Shown in pieces: positions 41,114 to 49,996 of a DNA stretch of 64,000 nucleotides (the stretch's first letter is position 1; every line of letters begins with the position of its first letter). A program made the position numbers and the translations under genes. Origin of the DNA: CAYWEM01 sp964457225 (GTDB lineage: Bacteria; Acidobacteriota; Aminicenantia; UBA2199); assembly GCA_964457225.1 (NCBI GenBank), contig CAYWEM010000005.1, forward strand, positions 1 through 64,000, written 5' to 3'. The notes under the pieces are model-generated. The model ran no database searches. It worked only from the letters and a program-made list of their open reading frames with translations, and was not told the DNA's origin.

Positions 41114-44080
41114 TCAGATCTGCAGGATCGGAGGCGGCTGCCGGCCGGCGGCCTCGGCGCCCAGCACTTCGCGCAGCATGCGGCGCAGAGGCTCGGTGTC
41201 CCGGCCTGTTTTTTCAGCCAGGATCAGTTTCAGCCACAGCAGGGGCGGGTAACGCGAATTGAACAGCCCGGCTGCTTCGATTTCTTTCTGGGCCTGTTCG
41301 TACTGTTGCCGCCTGATCAGTTCGCGGATCAGTTCACAGTGAAAAAATGACTGGTTGAAATAGGTTGTCCAGTAGTTCAGCCGAGGGCCGTACTCCATGA
41401 TCTTCCTGAGTTCTTCCAGCGCCTGTTGACTCCGGCCCGAATCGCCGGCCAGCAATGCCCGCAGGTGGTGGTAATACTTGAGCAGAACCGAGAATCGCTC
41501 TCCGCCCAGGCGGTGCTCGGCCACCAGTCCAGCCAGCCAGTCCAGTTCGGCCTGCGCTTCCCGGGCACGGCCGAGACGCTCCAGGACCCAGCCGCGCAGC
41601 CAGTGAATTTCCCGGCTGTGTTCGTGCAGTTCGCGGCTTTCGTACAGGGACAGCGCCAGGTCAAGCTTTTCCAGGGCTTCCTCCCAGGATCCCTGCACCA
41701 TCAGAACCCAGGCTTTCTTGCCCAGGGCCTCACTCAAAACCTGGGGATCGCCTTCTCCCGAGGCTGCGTAACGTTCAGCCGCTTCCAGGGCGGCCGGGTA
41801 ATCTGTTTTCAGCACCTGGATGTCGGCCAGGGTCAACAGGGCCCAGTTGAATTCGCCTGGTGCCAGCCGCAGGGTGGATTCCTTGAATTCAGCCGCGGTA
41901 TCCAGATTGCCGGAGTAAAAATAGCCGTCGCCGAAGGAATCGAACGAATTGGCCGAGCGGTCCAGCTGGTGGTATTTCTCGAAGTAATTGAAAGCCTGGT
42001 CATGCCGGCCCAGGTAGGCGTAACAGTAGGCCAGGTGATTCAGGGCGGGCTGAAACGAAGGGTCGATTTCCAGGGCGGCCAGGTAGGAAGGAATGGCTCC
42101 CTGGGCGTCACCGGCGTGAAAATGGGCTTCTCCCAGGCGGTAGAGGTAATACTTGTCATAGGGATTGGCCCTGACCAGTTCGCCGAGCAGGGCCGCCTCG
42201 AGATCCGGCTGGGTGCGCAGGCGGTGGTCGATGGAACGGAAGAGCAGTGCCAGGTGGGCTGGATAAGCCGACAGGTTGTCTTTTTCCCGGTCAATCCAGG
42301 CCCGGGCCTGGGCGTAATTACCGTTGAAAAAGGCGATTTCAGCCAGCAGGTAGCGGGCCGGGGGCATGAAATCCACTTCAAGCAGCATTTTTTCCGCGGC
42401 CGGGTAATTGAGATTGCGATAAGCTTCCTGCGCCTGGAAAAAAAGAAGGCACCGGTTCCAGTCCAGGCCGAAAAGATCTTCCAGGAGCAGGTTGGTGTTG
42501 ATCAGTTCCGGGGAATCGCCCAGAATCCGGCGGGTCACCCGTTCGCATAGAGTCTTGACCTGGTGACTCAGCAGGGATTCCAGGCCTGAACCCTGCAGTG
42601 TGATTTCCATGCTTTCCCCGGCCCGGCCTTCTTCCAGCAGTCGGGCCTTGAGCAGTACCTGGCCGCCGCTGATGGTCATTTTTCCGGCCAGGGTGTAAAC
42701 CGGGTGAACCCTGGCTTGCTGATCCCCGCCCGGAACGGCGGAAGAGTCCGCGAACCAATGCGGCATGACCGCGGCCAATCCCTGGTACTGGTTGAGGGAA
42801 AAACTCAGCAGTTCGGCCAGTTGCCGGCCTTGTTCAGCGGCCCGGCCCTCGACCTGGAAAGGCTGCACCAGGACCAGTGCCAGCTGGTCGGGCGGCTGTT
42901 CCGGCACGGGCTTTTCCGGGAGTCGCTTCAGGAAAAACAGGAAAAGCAGGGCCGCGCCCAGGACCAGGGCCGTCCAGCTTTTCCAGCGGCCCGGCTTGAG
43001 CGTGGATACCGGGCTGGTGGAGGCCTGCAGGCGCTTGACCAGGTATACCATGCCGCCAAGCCCACGACTGCCCGAACCCTGGTTTTGTTCCAGCCTCAAT
43101 CCGGCCATGTCGGAATGCTTGATGTTTTCCGTCGGGGCCGCCCGGTCTTCCGGAGCCGGCTCCTCCAGGCAGTCGTTCAAGCGCTCGGCCAGTTCGGCAA
43201 AGGAAGGGATTCTCTTTTCTTTTTCCTTTGCCAGGCAGTCGACCAGCAGTTGTTTCAGTTTTTGCGGCAGCAGGACGCTGTATTCCGGCTCCCGGCATAC
43301 TATGTTCTGCAGGGTGCCGACCAGGTTGGCCCCCCGGAAGGGGTTACGCCCCTCCAGCATTTCATAGAGCACCACGCCGAAGGAAAACAGGTCGCTGCGT
43401 TCGTCGAGTTGTTCGCCCCGCGCCTGTTCCGGGGACATGTGGGTCACCGTGCCCAGTACTATGCCCTTCTCGGTCAGGGGCATGGTTTCACCGGCGCATT
43501 CGAACAAGTGTCCTTGGCTCATCTTGGCCATGCCGAAATCGAGGATTTTGACCGTGCCCCGGCGATCGATCATGATGTTGCCCGGCTTCAGATCCCGGTG
43601 GATGATGCCGCTTTCGTGGGCCGCGCTCATGCCCCGGCAGACCTGCAGAGCAATGTCGATTATCTGGCGGTGATTCAGCTGCTGAAGACGTTGCAGGGCT
43701 TCCAGGCTGACTCCGTCGACGTACTGCATGACGATGTACTGACGGTCGCTTTCTTCGTATATTTCGTAAACCGAACAGATGTTTAGGTGTTCGAGCCGCG
43801 AAGCCAACCGCGCTTCCTGCAGGAAACGAGCCCGGGCGTCGCTGTCATCACGGGAGGCATAAATGCATTTCAGGGCGACCTGGCGGCCAAGGCGCTGGTC
43901 GGAACAGAGATAGACTTCACCCATGCCGCCGTGGCCCAGTCTCTTGATCACTTCGAAACGCCCCCCGATCAGGCGGGTGCCGGAAGGCAATCCGGAGTCC
44001 TTTTTTTCTCCTTCTGAACAATGAGGACAAACCTGGACATCGGGCTTGTTTTCCGCACCGCAGGCCGGGCAGACCAGCAT
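41114..44080 (-). CDS. Membrane Ser/Thr protein kinase with zinc ribbon and TPR sensor region
   Basis: A ~988-residue kinase. Order: zinc ribbon (CPACGAENKPDVQVCPHC), kinase domain ~50-310 with LGHGGMGEVYLC, VALKCIY, HRDLKPGNIMID, LDFGMAK and THMSPEQARGE (all catalytic elements present), a membrane helix near 370-385 (ALVLGAALLFLFFL), then an extracytoplasmic part of ~600 residues with many TPRs (for example YLAALEIDPSFQPALNHLAYCY). The TPR half may also bind ligands (a predicted TolB-like segment, LALVLVQPFQV). I chose the ATG at 44078-44080, which has an AAGG upstream, over a TTG 24 bases earlier. Confidence 0.9.
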   Translation of the reverse strand: MLVCPACGAENKPDVQVCPHCSEGEKKDSGLPSGTRLIGGRFEVIKRLGHGGMGEVYLCSDQRLGRQVALKCIYASRDDSDARARFLQEARLASRLEHLNICSVYEIYEESDRQYIVMQYVDGVSLEALQRLQQLNHRQIIDIALQVCRGMSAAHESGIIHRDLKPGNIMIDRRGTVKILDFGMAKMSQGHLFECAGETMPLTEKGIVLGTVTHMSPEQARGEQLDERSDLFSFGVVLYEMLEGRNPFRGANLVGTLQNIVCREPEYSVLLPQKLKQLLVDCLAKEKEKRIPSFAELAERLNDCLEEPAPEDRAAPTENIKHSDMAGLRLEQNQGSGSRGLGGMVYLVKRLQASTSPVSTLKPGRWKSWTALVLGAALLFLFFLKRLPEKPVPEQPPDQLALVLVQPFQVEGRAAEQGRQLAELLSFSLNQYQGLAAVMPHWFADSSAVPGGDQQARVHPVYTLAGKMTISGGQVLLKARLLEEGRAGESMEITLQGSGLESLLSHQVKTLCERVTRRILGDSPELINTNLLLEDLFGLDWNRCLLFFQAQEAYRNLNYPAAEKMLLEVDFMPPARYLLAEIAFFNGNYAQARAWIDREKDNLSAYPAHLALLFRSIDHRLRTQPDLEAALLGELVRANPYDKYYLYRLGEAHFHAGDAQGAIPSYLAALEIDPSFQPALNHLAYCYAYLGRHDQAFNYFEKYHQLDRSANSFDSFGDGYFYSGNLDTAAEFKESTLRLAPGEFNWALLTLADIQVLKTDYPAALEAAERYAASGEGDPQVLSEALGKKAWVLMVQGSWEEALEKLDLALSLYESRELHEHSREIHWLRGWVLERLGRAREAQAELDWLAGLVAEHRLGGERFSVLLKYYHHLRALLAGDSGRSQQALEELRKIMEYGPRLNYWTTYFNQSFFHCELIRELIRRQQYEQAQKEIEAAGLFNSRYPPLLWLKLILAEKTGRDTEPLRRMLREVLGAEAAGRQPPPILQI

Positions 44081-44230
44081 GAAATCGTTCGCCTTATCGC
44101 TCAAAACGGACTAGTCCCAGTCAACGAAACAGGATCTGGCGGGCCCGGCGGAAAGGCCGGTGATCGGGCTTTCAATTATAAAAAACATGATTAAGATGGT
44201 ATGTTCTGCCGCCTGAAAAGTCAAGCCGAA

Positions 44231-45310
44231 CTAATGCTGGTTCAGTTGCAGATAGCGGTTTCCGTCTTTGCTGGGAGCCGTCCAGAGCCGATGATCATCC
44301 CCGGGGAGGGGGAGCAGGTCGGGATCAAGGTACCTGCCGGGATCAAGGCGGTAACGTTCGTAAAAACCGTTTTCAAACTCCAGGACCAAACCGCTGCGGG
44401 GATTGTAAAGCCGCTCCCGGCCGAGAATGGCATCACTGCGTTTAGCCGCGATGATGTCGTCACTCCGGTTGCGACGATGCCAGCTTTCCATTATCAGGTC
44501 GCTGGTTTCACTCAGTACGCGGCCGGCCCTGGTGATGGCCGCCCATTGATCCTGCTGGCTTTGCCGGCAGGCGGCTGTGTATTCGGGGTTGAGGTCGAAG
44601 GAAGACAGAATTCCGGCCAGGCTGCGTTCCAGGGTGGTGAATTCAGCCAGGGGCGCAGTGATTCCGCTGAACAGCAAGGCCATGCCGGTATTGCCTCCAG
44701 GACCGCCGGTTGGACCGCTCAAGGGTGCCGTGGTCACCTGGAAGAGGCCCTGGCCGCCGCTGTTCTTCTCCCGGAAAACGGCACGCAGCAGTGCTGTCCG
44801 GGCTCCCGCCGAGTTGATTGCTGCAGGCAGTTCTTCTGATGAAACAACGGTCAGTCCGGTTAATATGGGCCTTTGCGGCATGAATTGCCGGGCGGCCTGC
44901 ATCAGCGCCAGCTCCGGAAAACTCTGCAAAAAGCTTGCCGGGTTAAGCGGCCTGACCACCGGAGCATCGATATAAGGCACAGGGTAACCGCCCATGTCCA
45001 TGTAGCGGCGATCAATCCTTTTTTGGGCTGCGTCCAGGTAAAAAGGGCCGACCTGACCGAAGAAAAACACCTGGCGCATGGGGTGGGCAGGATCGCGGAC
45101 CACAAAAGCCAGCATTGAACACTGCCCGCCAACGAATACCTGCCACCCGGCCGGTACTTGCAGTTTAAAAACACCGTTGTCAAAGGGAAGCATGACCAGG
45201 TCGATATGCTCGTGATCCGGCTTGTCAGCGGCCCGGCCGCAGCCTGGAAAGCCGAAGCTCGAAACTAAAATTACAAGTAAGCAGAGTGTTTTTAATCCAG
45301 GTTTAATCAT
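44231..45310 (-). CDS. Lipoprotein of unknown function (359 aa)
   Basis: Signal peptide with lipobox FPGC (Cys at about residue 24). The first ~200 residues look like a single-domain beta-alpha fold (GVFKLQVPAGWQVFVGGQCS). The C-terminal part includes ESWHRRNRSDDIIAAKRSDA and NPRSGLVLEFENGFYERY. It resembles no family I can name. It starts one base after the stop of the large membrane-protein gene, with GGAGG in that overlap zone, so the two are translated together. Confidence 0.75.
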   Translation of the reverse strand: MIKPGLKTLCLLVILVSSFGFPGCGRAADKPDHEHIDLVMLPFDNGVFKLQVPAGWQVFVGGQCSMLAFVVRDPAHPMRQVFFFGQVGPFYLDAAQKRIDRRYMDMGGYPVPYIDAPVVRPLNPASFLQSFPELALMQAARQFMPQRPILTGLTVVSSEELPAAINSAGARTALLRAVFREKNSGGQGLFQVTTAPLSGPTGGPGGNTGMALLFSGITAPLAEFTTLERSLAGILSSFDLNPEYTAACRQSQQDQWAAITRAGRVLSETSDLIMESWHRRNRSDDIIAAKRSDAILGRERLYNPRSGLVLEFENGFYERYRLDPGRYLDPDLLPLPGDDHRLWTAPSKDGNRYLQLNQH

Positions 45311-47956
45311 TCAGTCCTCCTTTTGAGCAATGGAGTTTTTTTTCAGCACCCGGTTGATTTCGTATTCCAGCCAATCCGGTCGCCCTCTCCATGAAAAAAG
45401 CATTGATTTTTCCGGTTCGGAAGAAAAGGCCAGGGCGCGGTGTTCCCCGGCTGAATCGCTGTAAAAGAGCAACTGGAATTCTCCGGACTGGTCGCGGCGG
45501 ATCGGGGAAAAACCTTTTCTCAGAAGTAGTTCATGAATCCGTTGAGTTGGATGCCAAAGCGGGTTGAAGAGTTCCAGGCTCAGCATGGGCAGCCCTGAGC
45601 GCAGCCGGGCCAGAGTTATAGTGGCTTCTCCATTCGGCAGCTGCCGGTACGCCCTTGGCAGGCGGTAGTTGATACCCTGATAATCCTGGTCGCAGAACAG
45701 TTCCGGGGCCAGGCGGAAAACAATCACCGGGATTGACAGGATCATGATGCCTGCGGCCAACAGGGAAGCCGTTTTCCGCCCCGCCCTGCGGGTCAGCGGC
45801 CAGCCTGCAGCAGCCAGGCAGCATGCCAGCAGGGGCCATTCAGCCCCGGAAACAGCAAGCAAGGGCCGGCTGTTTTCCAGAAAATAAGCGGTGCCAGGCA
45901 GGACCAGGCCGTAAGTCAGGAGCGCAGCCGGCCAGAAAAAGCCCCGGTGTTTCTTTGCTCCGGCCAACAGGCAGAGAGGCAAGGCCGCCGGCATGAAGAC
46001 CAGGTAGCCGAGAAAGTAATGCCCGGAAAAAAAGAGAAATGGCCGCGAAGGGAAAATCAGGTATTGTAAGCCTGGGTGTATCCAGTCCAGCAGGTCGAAT
46101 TTCTGAAAATAAAAGGCGGCCGAAGCTGTTCCCGAAACCAGGAAAAAAATGAACAACAATGCGTTTTCCCTGTTCCGGCTTCGGATGGACAGAAATACGA
46201 CAACTATCTGAAGCATGCCGCTGATCGCGAAAAAAATCAGCAGACTGGAAAAATCGGCATAGTCCAACCGGGACTCGAGGATTTCATGAGCGGCGCCGGC
46301 CGTATCCCGGCACCACTGCAGAGCCTGGTCCATCCCGCCGAACCAGATTATTTTCCGGGCCGACTCGGCGACCAGGGTGAAACTGAAGCCCATCATGAAA
46401 TACAGGAAGTACTGCCGGCCGTTTTCTCCGCATTCACGGGCGTAGAAAACGTAAAAGGCATAGGGTATGCCGAAGTAGACCAGGCCCAGCCAGAGGTGGT
46501 GGAAAAAGAGATTGAACATTTCCTGAGCACCTGCGGCGAAGTAGAAGTGAAAGGCGAGGGCGAATAAAAAAATGGCCGCCAGCAACAATCGAAAATAGTG
46601 CTTGACTGGTTCCGCCAGGCGTTTCTGCAGAGAAAAAACGCCGATTTTAAGAAACAGGAACATGAAGGCCGTCAGCAGCATGCTGTAAAGCAGGGGGTTC
46701 CTGAGCCGCTCTATACCGGTGCCGGCGGCGGTCATTTGGAAAAAGTACTCGTACACCAGGAAAAATGCCAGCAGGAAAACGAACAGCAGATTGAACTCCA
46801 GCCCCGAACGGTACTCTTTGAAAAGACGGCTGAAAACCGGGTAGAGTAGCAGCAGTACTGCGATCCATCCCAGCAGGGGCAGGGCCAGCCAGAGTGCTGA
46901 GCCCGGCTGCAGGGGAATTGTTTCCGGAGCCAGTACCGACAATTGTCCAGCGGCGGCCATGGATGACAGGCAGAAGTAAAAAAGGAATTTCAGGAAACGA
47001 TCGGAAAACATCAAGTGAAAGGATTGGGTTATGGCCTTGACGTTTTTCAATATCTTGAAGAAAATGCCGTTGCCGATAAAAAACCAGAGCGGGGCCAGCA
47101 GGTGGAAAAGGTTGTCGAAAAACAATCGCTGGGCCGGAACCGCCTGCGGGTCAACCAGGCCGGGGCTGAAAAAAACCAGGAAGAAGAGCAGGGAAAACCA
47201 GGGCAGGGCCGGAATGCCCCGGGTTGCCAGGTGTTGCAGGCCCAGGTGGATGACAGCCAGGCCGGCGATCAACAGTAAATGAAGCCACGACTGGTATTCG
47301 TTGAAAAAGAACCTGTAAAGGGGCCGGCTAAGGAATACGGCAAACAGCAGGAAACCAGGGAAATCGGGGCCCAGGACGGTCCGGCCCGGGCGCCGGGACT
47401 GGTGATCAGAACTCTTACAGCTCAGTATTATGAAGAGAAACAGGATCAGCAGGTCGATATTGGCCAGCGAGGCAAACAGGGGCTGGAAGAAGGCAATCAG
47501 CAGCAGCGGCAGCAGGGTGTAAACCGGGCCCGCCAGCAGGTTGGAAACGTGGTTCAGCGCGGAAACTGCCAGCCCCAGTCCCAGGGCCAGGCCGACCGGC
47601 AGGAGCAGGGAGGAAATGAAATTCAGGGCGGGAGTTTCCGAGCCGGATACAGCCGGGGGAAAAAGGTGCAGGAATGGAATCAGCCAGACCAGGGCCAGGC
47701 CGGCGAAGAACAACAAGTGATTCAACAGCTGTTCCCGGGGATTGAACAGGCGTAACACCTGGTCGTCGTTCAGGTATTTGCGGTGATAGAATCTTTCCAG
47801 TAACAGGTATAGTCCCCCGGTCAGGCGGTTTTTCCCGGCCTGATCCCTGATCCGGGCGAAAAACCTGTCCCAGGAATCCTTTTTTTCCGGGGAAAAGTTG
47901 AGCAGAATGGTGATGTACCGCCAGATCAGCTTGAACAATCCGCCGAAGGAAATCAT
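45311..47956 (-). CDS. Large polytopic membrane protein of unknown function (881 aa)
   Basis: Residues ~70-750 contain roughly twenty hydrophobic segments (for example LLFFAGLALVWLIPFLHLF and LLPVGLALGLGLAVSAL). A soluble N-terminus of ~70 residues (SPEKKDSWDRFFARIRDQAG) and a ~125-residue C-terminal soluble domain with beta-strand character (YQGINYRLPRAYRQLPNGEA) flank them. No transporter or glycosyltransferase motif is evident. Encoded just upstream of the lipoprotein and followed by the TPR kinase gene, all on the minus strand. Confidence 0.75.
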   Translation of the reverse strand: MISFGGLFKLIWRYITILLNFSPEKKDSWDRFFARIRDQAGKNRLTGGLYLLLERFYHRKYLNDDQVLRLFNPREQLLNHLLFFAGLALVWLIPFLHLFPPAVSGSETPALNFISSLLLPVGLALGLGLAVSALNHVSNLLAGPVYTLLPLLLIAFFQPLFASLANIDLLILFLFIILSCKSSDHQSRRPGRTVLGPDFPGFLLFAVFLSRPLYRFFFNEYQSWLHLLLIAGLAVIHLGLQHLATRGIPALPWFSLLFFLVFFSPGLVDPQAVPAQRLFFDNLFHLLAPLWFFIGNGIFFKILKNVKAITQSFHLMFSDRFLKFLFYFCLSSMAAAGQLSVLAPETIPLQPGSALWLALPLLGWIAVLLLLYPVFSRLFKEYRSGLEFNLLFVFLLAFFLVYEYFFQMTAAGTGIERLRNPLLYSMLLTAFMFLFLKIGVFSLQKRLAEPVKHYFRLLLAAIFLFALAFHFYFAAGAQEMFNLFFHHLWLGLVYFGIPYAFYVFYARECGENGRQYFLYFMMGFSFTLVAESARKIIWFGGMDQALQWCRDTAGAAHEILESRLDYADFSSLLIFFAISGMLQIVVVFLSIRSRNRENALLFIFFLVSGTASAAFYFQKFDLLDWIHPGLQYLIFPSRPFLFFSGHYFLGYLVFMPAALPLCLLAGAKKHRGFFWPAALLTYGLVLPGTAYFLENSRPLLAVSGAEWPLLACCLAAAGWPLTRRAGRKTASLLAAGIMILSIPVIVFRLAPELFCDQDYQGINYRLPRAYRQLPNGEATITLARLRSGLPMLSLELFNPLWHPTQRIHELLLRKGFSPIRRDQSGEFQLLFYSDSAGEHRALAFSSEPEKSMLFSWRGRPDWLEYEINRVLKKNSIAQKED

Positions 47957-48076
47957 TTTTTATCTGTACAGGGATTCGGATGCGCCGCCTGCTGCGAACA
48001 CCAGGCGATTGTAGGCGGCGGCCCGGCTCTTGTCAAGCTCGGCGAATTCGGTTTTCCCGGCGAAGTACGCTTTCCA

Positions 48077-48090
48077 TGCTATAATGGCCG
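48077..48090 (+). promoter_or_regulatory. Extended -10 promoter abutting ATG start of PHP gene (leaderless type)
   Basis: TGCTATAAT (48077-48085) is an extended -10, ending five bases before the ATG at 48091. The expected -35 position is poor, as is usual with an extended -10. Confidence 0.65.
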
Positions 48091-48996
48091 ATGAAACTGA
48101 CTAAAAGCGATTTACACCTGCATACCAAGGTTTCCGACGGAGCAAACACACTCCGGGAAATGCTCGAAGCCGCCCGGGAAGTCGGGCTGGAAACGGTTTC
48201 CATCACCGATCACGATGCAGTTGGGGCCTATTTCAATTTCTGCGGGGATGCCTTCAGCCTGGCCCGGAGCCTGGGCCTGGAACTGATCAGCGGCATCGAG
48301 CTTGACACCTTTTACCTGGATAAAAACAACCGGGAGACGGACACGCACCTGCTCGGCTACTGTTTTGACCCTGCAGATAAAAAACTCGGGCAATACCTGA
48401 AAGAAGTTCAGAAATGCCGCAGGCAGAAGGTTAAAGAACAGATTGAAGCCATCAACCGGCATTTCGGCATGGAAGCAATCAGTCCGGCTGAAGTTTTCCA
48501 TGCTGAGCGCGACACCCTGATGACTCCGCACCTGGTCAGCGAACTGCTCGGCAAGGGGCTGGTCTCCGGGGAGTACCCGGAAGTGCAGGCCTGGCTGAAA
48601 AGAAATGCCCCGGCGCTTACCAAAGTGCCTTCACTGCCCATTGAAAAGGGCATCGAAATGATCCGGAACGCCGGCGGCCGGGCCGTGCTGGCCCATCCCG
48701 GGTTCCTGGAAAGGGAAAAAGGCATCGACCTGGAGGAGATGTTGACCGAGCTGAAAGCCCGGGGGCTTGACGGCCTGGAAGTTGAATATCCATACCTGAT
48801 TGCCGAGAATACTCCTTTCAAAACAGTGCAGGAAGCAGAAGGAATTATCGACAGGTTGAGGCGACTGGCTCAGCGATTCGATCTCTGGCCGACCCCCGGC
48901 TCGGACGCGCACAATACGGTCCGGATCAGGGAATTCGCTGAACTGAGAAAACCGGCTGATCAATCCCGGTCCTTCCCGGCCGGGAAAGAGCAGTAG
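48091..48996 (+). CDS. PHP-domain phosphoesterase (TrpH / nucleoside bisphosphate phosphatase-like)
   Basis: A 301-residue metal-dependent PHP hydrolase: SDLHLHTKVSDGANT at the N-terminus (His ligands), SITDHDAVGAY, VLAHPGF and GSDAHN near the C-terminus, with a ~95-residue insert (99-190) as in the 3',5'-nucleoside bisphosphate phosphatase / RNase AM group. Likely substrates are pAp-type nucleotides or short RNA 5' ends. Its 3' end overlaps folK on the other strand by ~37 bp. Confidence 0.87.
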   Translation: MKLTKSDLHLHTKVSDGANTLREMLEAAREVGLETVSITDHDAVGAYFNFCGDAFSLARSLGLELISGIELDTFYLDKNNRETDTHLLGYCFDPADKKLGQYLKEVQKCRRQKVKEQIEAINRHFGMEAISPAEVFHAERDTLMTPHLVSELLGKGLVSGEYPEVQAWLKRNAPALTKVPSLPIEKGIEMIRNAGGRAVLAHPGFLEREKGIDLEEMLTELKARGLDGLEVEYPYLIAENTPFKTVQEAEGIIDRLRRLAQRFDLWPTPGSDAHNTVRIREFAELRKPADQSRSFPAGKEQ

Positions 48997-49487
48997 AACT
49001 CCACTGATTCATTGCTTTTAAGCTCAGCCAGCAGGCTGGATATACTCTTTTGCAGCAGCGGGTGGTTCAGCCCCGGAGCGATGTCGGCCAGTGGTTTCAG
49101 TACGAAGAGCCTGCCATGCAGCCTGGGGTGTGGGATTTGCAGTCCCGGCAGATCAACGGTCAGTCCCGGGGCGGCCAAGATGTCGATGTCGATCAGCCTG
49201 GAACGGTTATGTCCCTGTTCCTGGTCGCGGCCGGCTTTTTTTTCATAAGACTTGATTTCCCGCAGCAGGTCGGCCGGCTCCAGCTGGGAGGCCAGGTGCA
49301 GGACGGCGTTGAGAAAGAAGGGAGCCTGGTCCAGGCCGACCGGTGAAGTCTGGTAAACCGGTGATAACTGCTCGATCCTTCCGAGTCCGGCCAGGAATTC
49401 GCGGGCCGAGGACAGTGACTTCATGCGGTCGCCGAGATTGGCGCCCAGGGAGAGGTAGTAATGAAACAGGGGTTTATTCGATTTCAA
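48960..49487 (-). CDS. folK: 2-amino-4-hydroxy-6-hydroxymethyldihydropteridine pyrophosphokinase
   Basis: Transfers pyrophosphate from ATP to hydroxymethyldihydropterin in folate synthesis. Motifs: YLSLGANLGDRM, YQTSPVGLDQAPFFLN, LIDIDIL and IPHPRLHGRLFVLKPLADIAP. The usual RW before xxRxLIDIDIL is HN here (GHNRSRLIDIDIL). The start is uncertain: an ATG at 49529 would overlap the BCCP gene by 56 bp and prepend residues unlike the family, so I took the TTG at 49485-49487. Last gene of the carboxylase-type operon. Confidence 0.86.
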   Translation of the reverse strand: MKSNKPLFHYYLSLGANLGDRMKSLSSAREFLAGLGRIEQLSPVYQTSPVGLDQAPFFLNAVLHLASQLEPADLLREIKSYEKKAGRDQEQGHNRSRLIDIDILAAPGLTVDLPGLQIPHPRLHGRLFVLKPLADIAPGLNHPLLQKSISSLLAELKSNESVEFYCSFPAGKDRD

Positions 49488-49989
49488 AGAGCAGGTGATT
49501 GGCCAGGACCGTATCGCCTTCCTTGACACCCAGTTTTTTTATGACTCCATCCCGCGGCGCCACGATTTCGTTTTCCATTTTCATGGCTTCGTGGATCAGG
49601 ATGATCTCGTTGGCTTTGACCCGGTCGCCTTCACTGAAAAAGACTTTCTTGATGTAACCGGGGATCAGGGTGCGCACCGTGCCTTGCTTGATCCTTTCCT
49701 TTTCCTTTTCCTGGTAGTAGAAGAGATTGTCGATCTTCAGCAGGCTGGCCGAAAAGTATTCGCCGTTGATGTAAATGCCCTCCGGGTAGCCGTCGCGGCC
49801 CTTGAGGTATTCAACCTGGTAGAGCCGGTTGCCGACGAAAACCGACCTGATGTCGTTTTCATCGTATTCACCCAGGGTTACTTCAAAACGGCTGCGGCCG
49901 ACCCGGATTTCACTGGCTGAATGAAGAGTCGCCGAACTGGCTATTTCCACGTCAAAAGGTTTTTTTTCGATCATAAACTTGTATTTCAT
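49474..49989 (-). CDS. Biotin carboxyl carrier protein (acyl-CoA carboxylase type)
   Basis: A 171-residue BCCP. The C-terminal ~75 residues are a biotinyl domain with EAMKMENE, whose Lys is the biotinylation site. The N-terminal ~95 residues (SATLHSASEIRVGRSRFEVT, QVEYLKGRDGYPEGIYI) are a pre-biotinyl region of the type seen in carboxylase and decarboxylase complexes. It lies 7 bp downstream of the BC-like gene, with AGGTG before the ATG. Confidence 0.9.
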   Translation of the reverse strand: MKYKFMIEKKPFDVEIASSATLHSASEIRVGRSRFEVTLGEYDENDIRSVFVGNRLYQVEYLKGRDGYPEGIYINGEYFSASLLKIDNLFYYQEKEKERIKQGTVRTLIPGYIKKVFFSEGDRVKANEIILIHEAMKMENEIVAPRDGVIKKLGVKEGDTVLANHLLFEIE

Positions 49990-49996
49990 GGCGCAC

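Noticed and set aside
42704..43786. A 360-codon plus-strand open frame opposite the kinase
   Set aside because: The minus strand encodes intact kinase motifs throughout.
44108..44117. GGACTAGTCC palindrome upstream of the kinase gene as an operator
   Set aside because: A ten-base palindrome is expected by chance in a window this size, and nothing else supports it.
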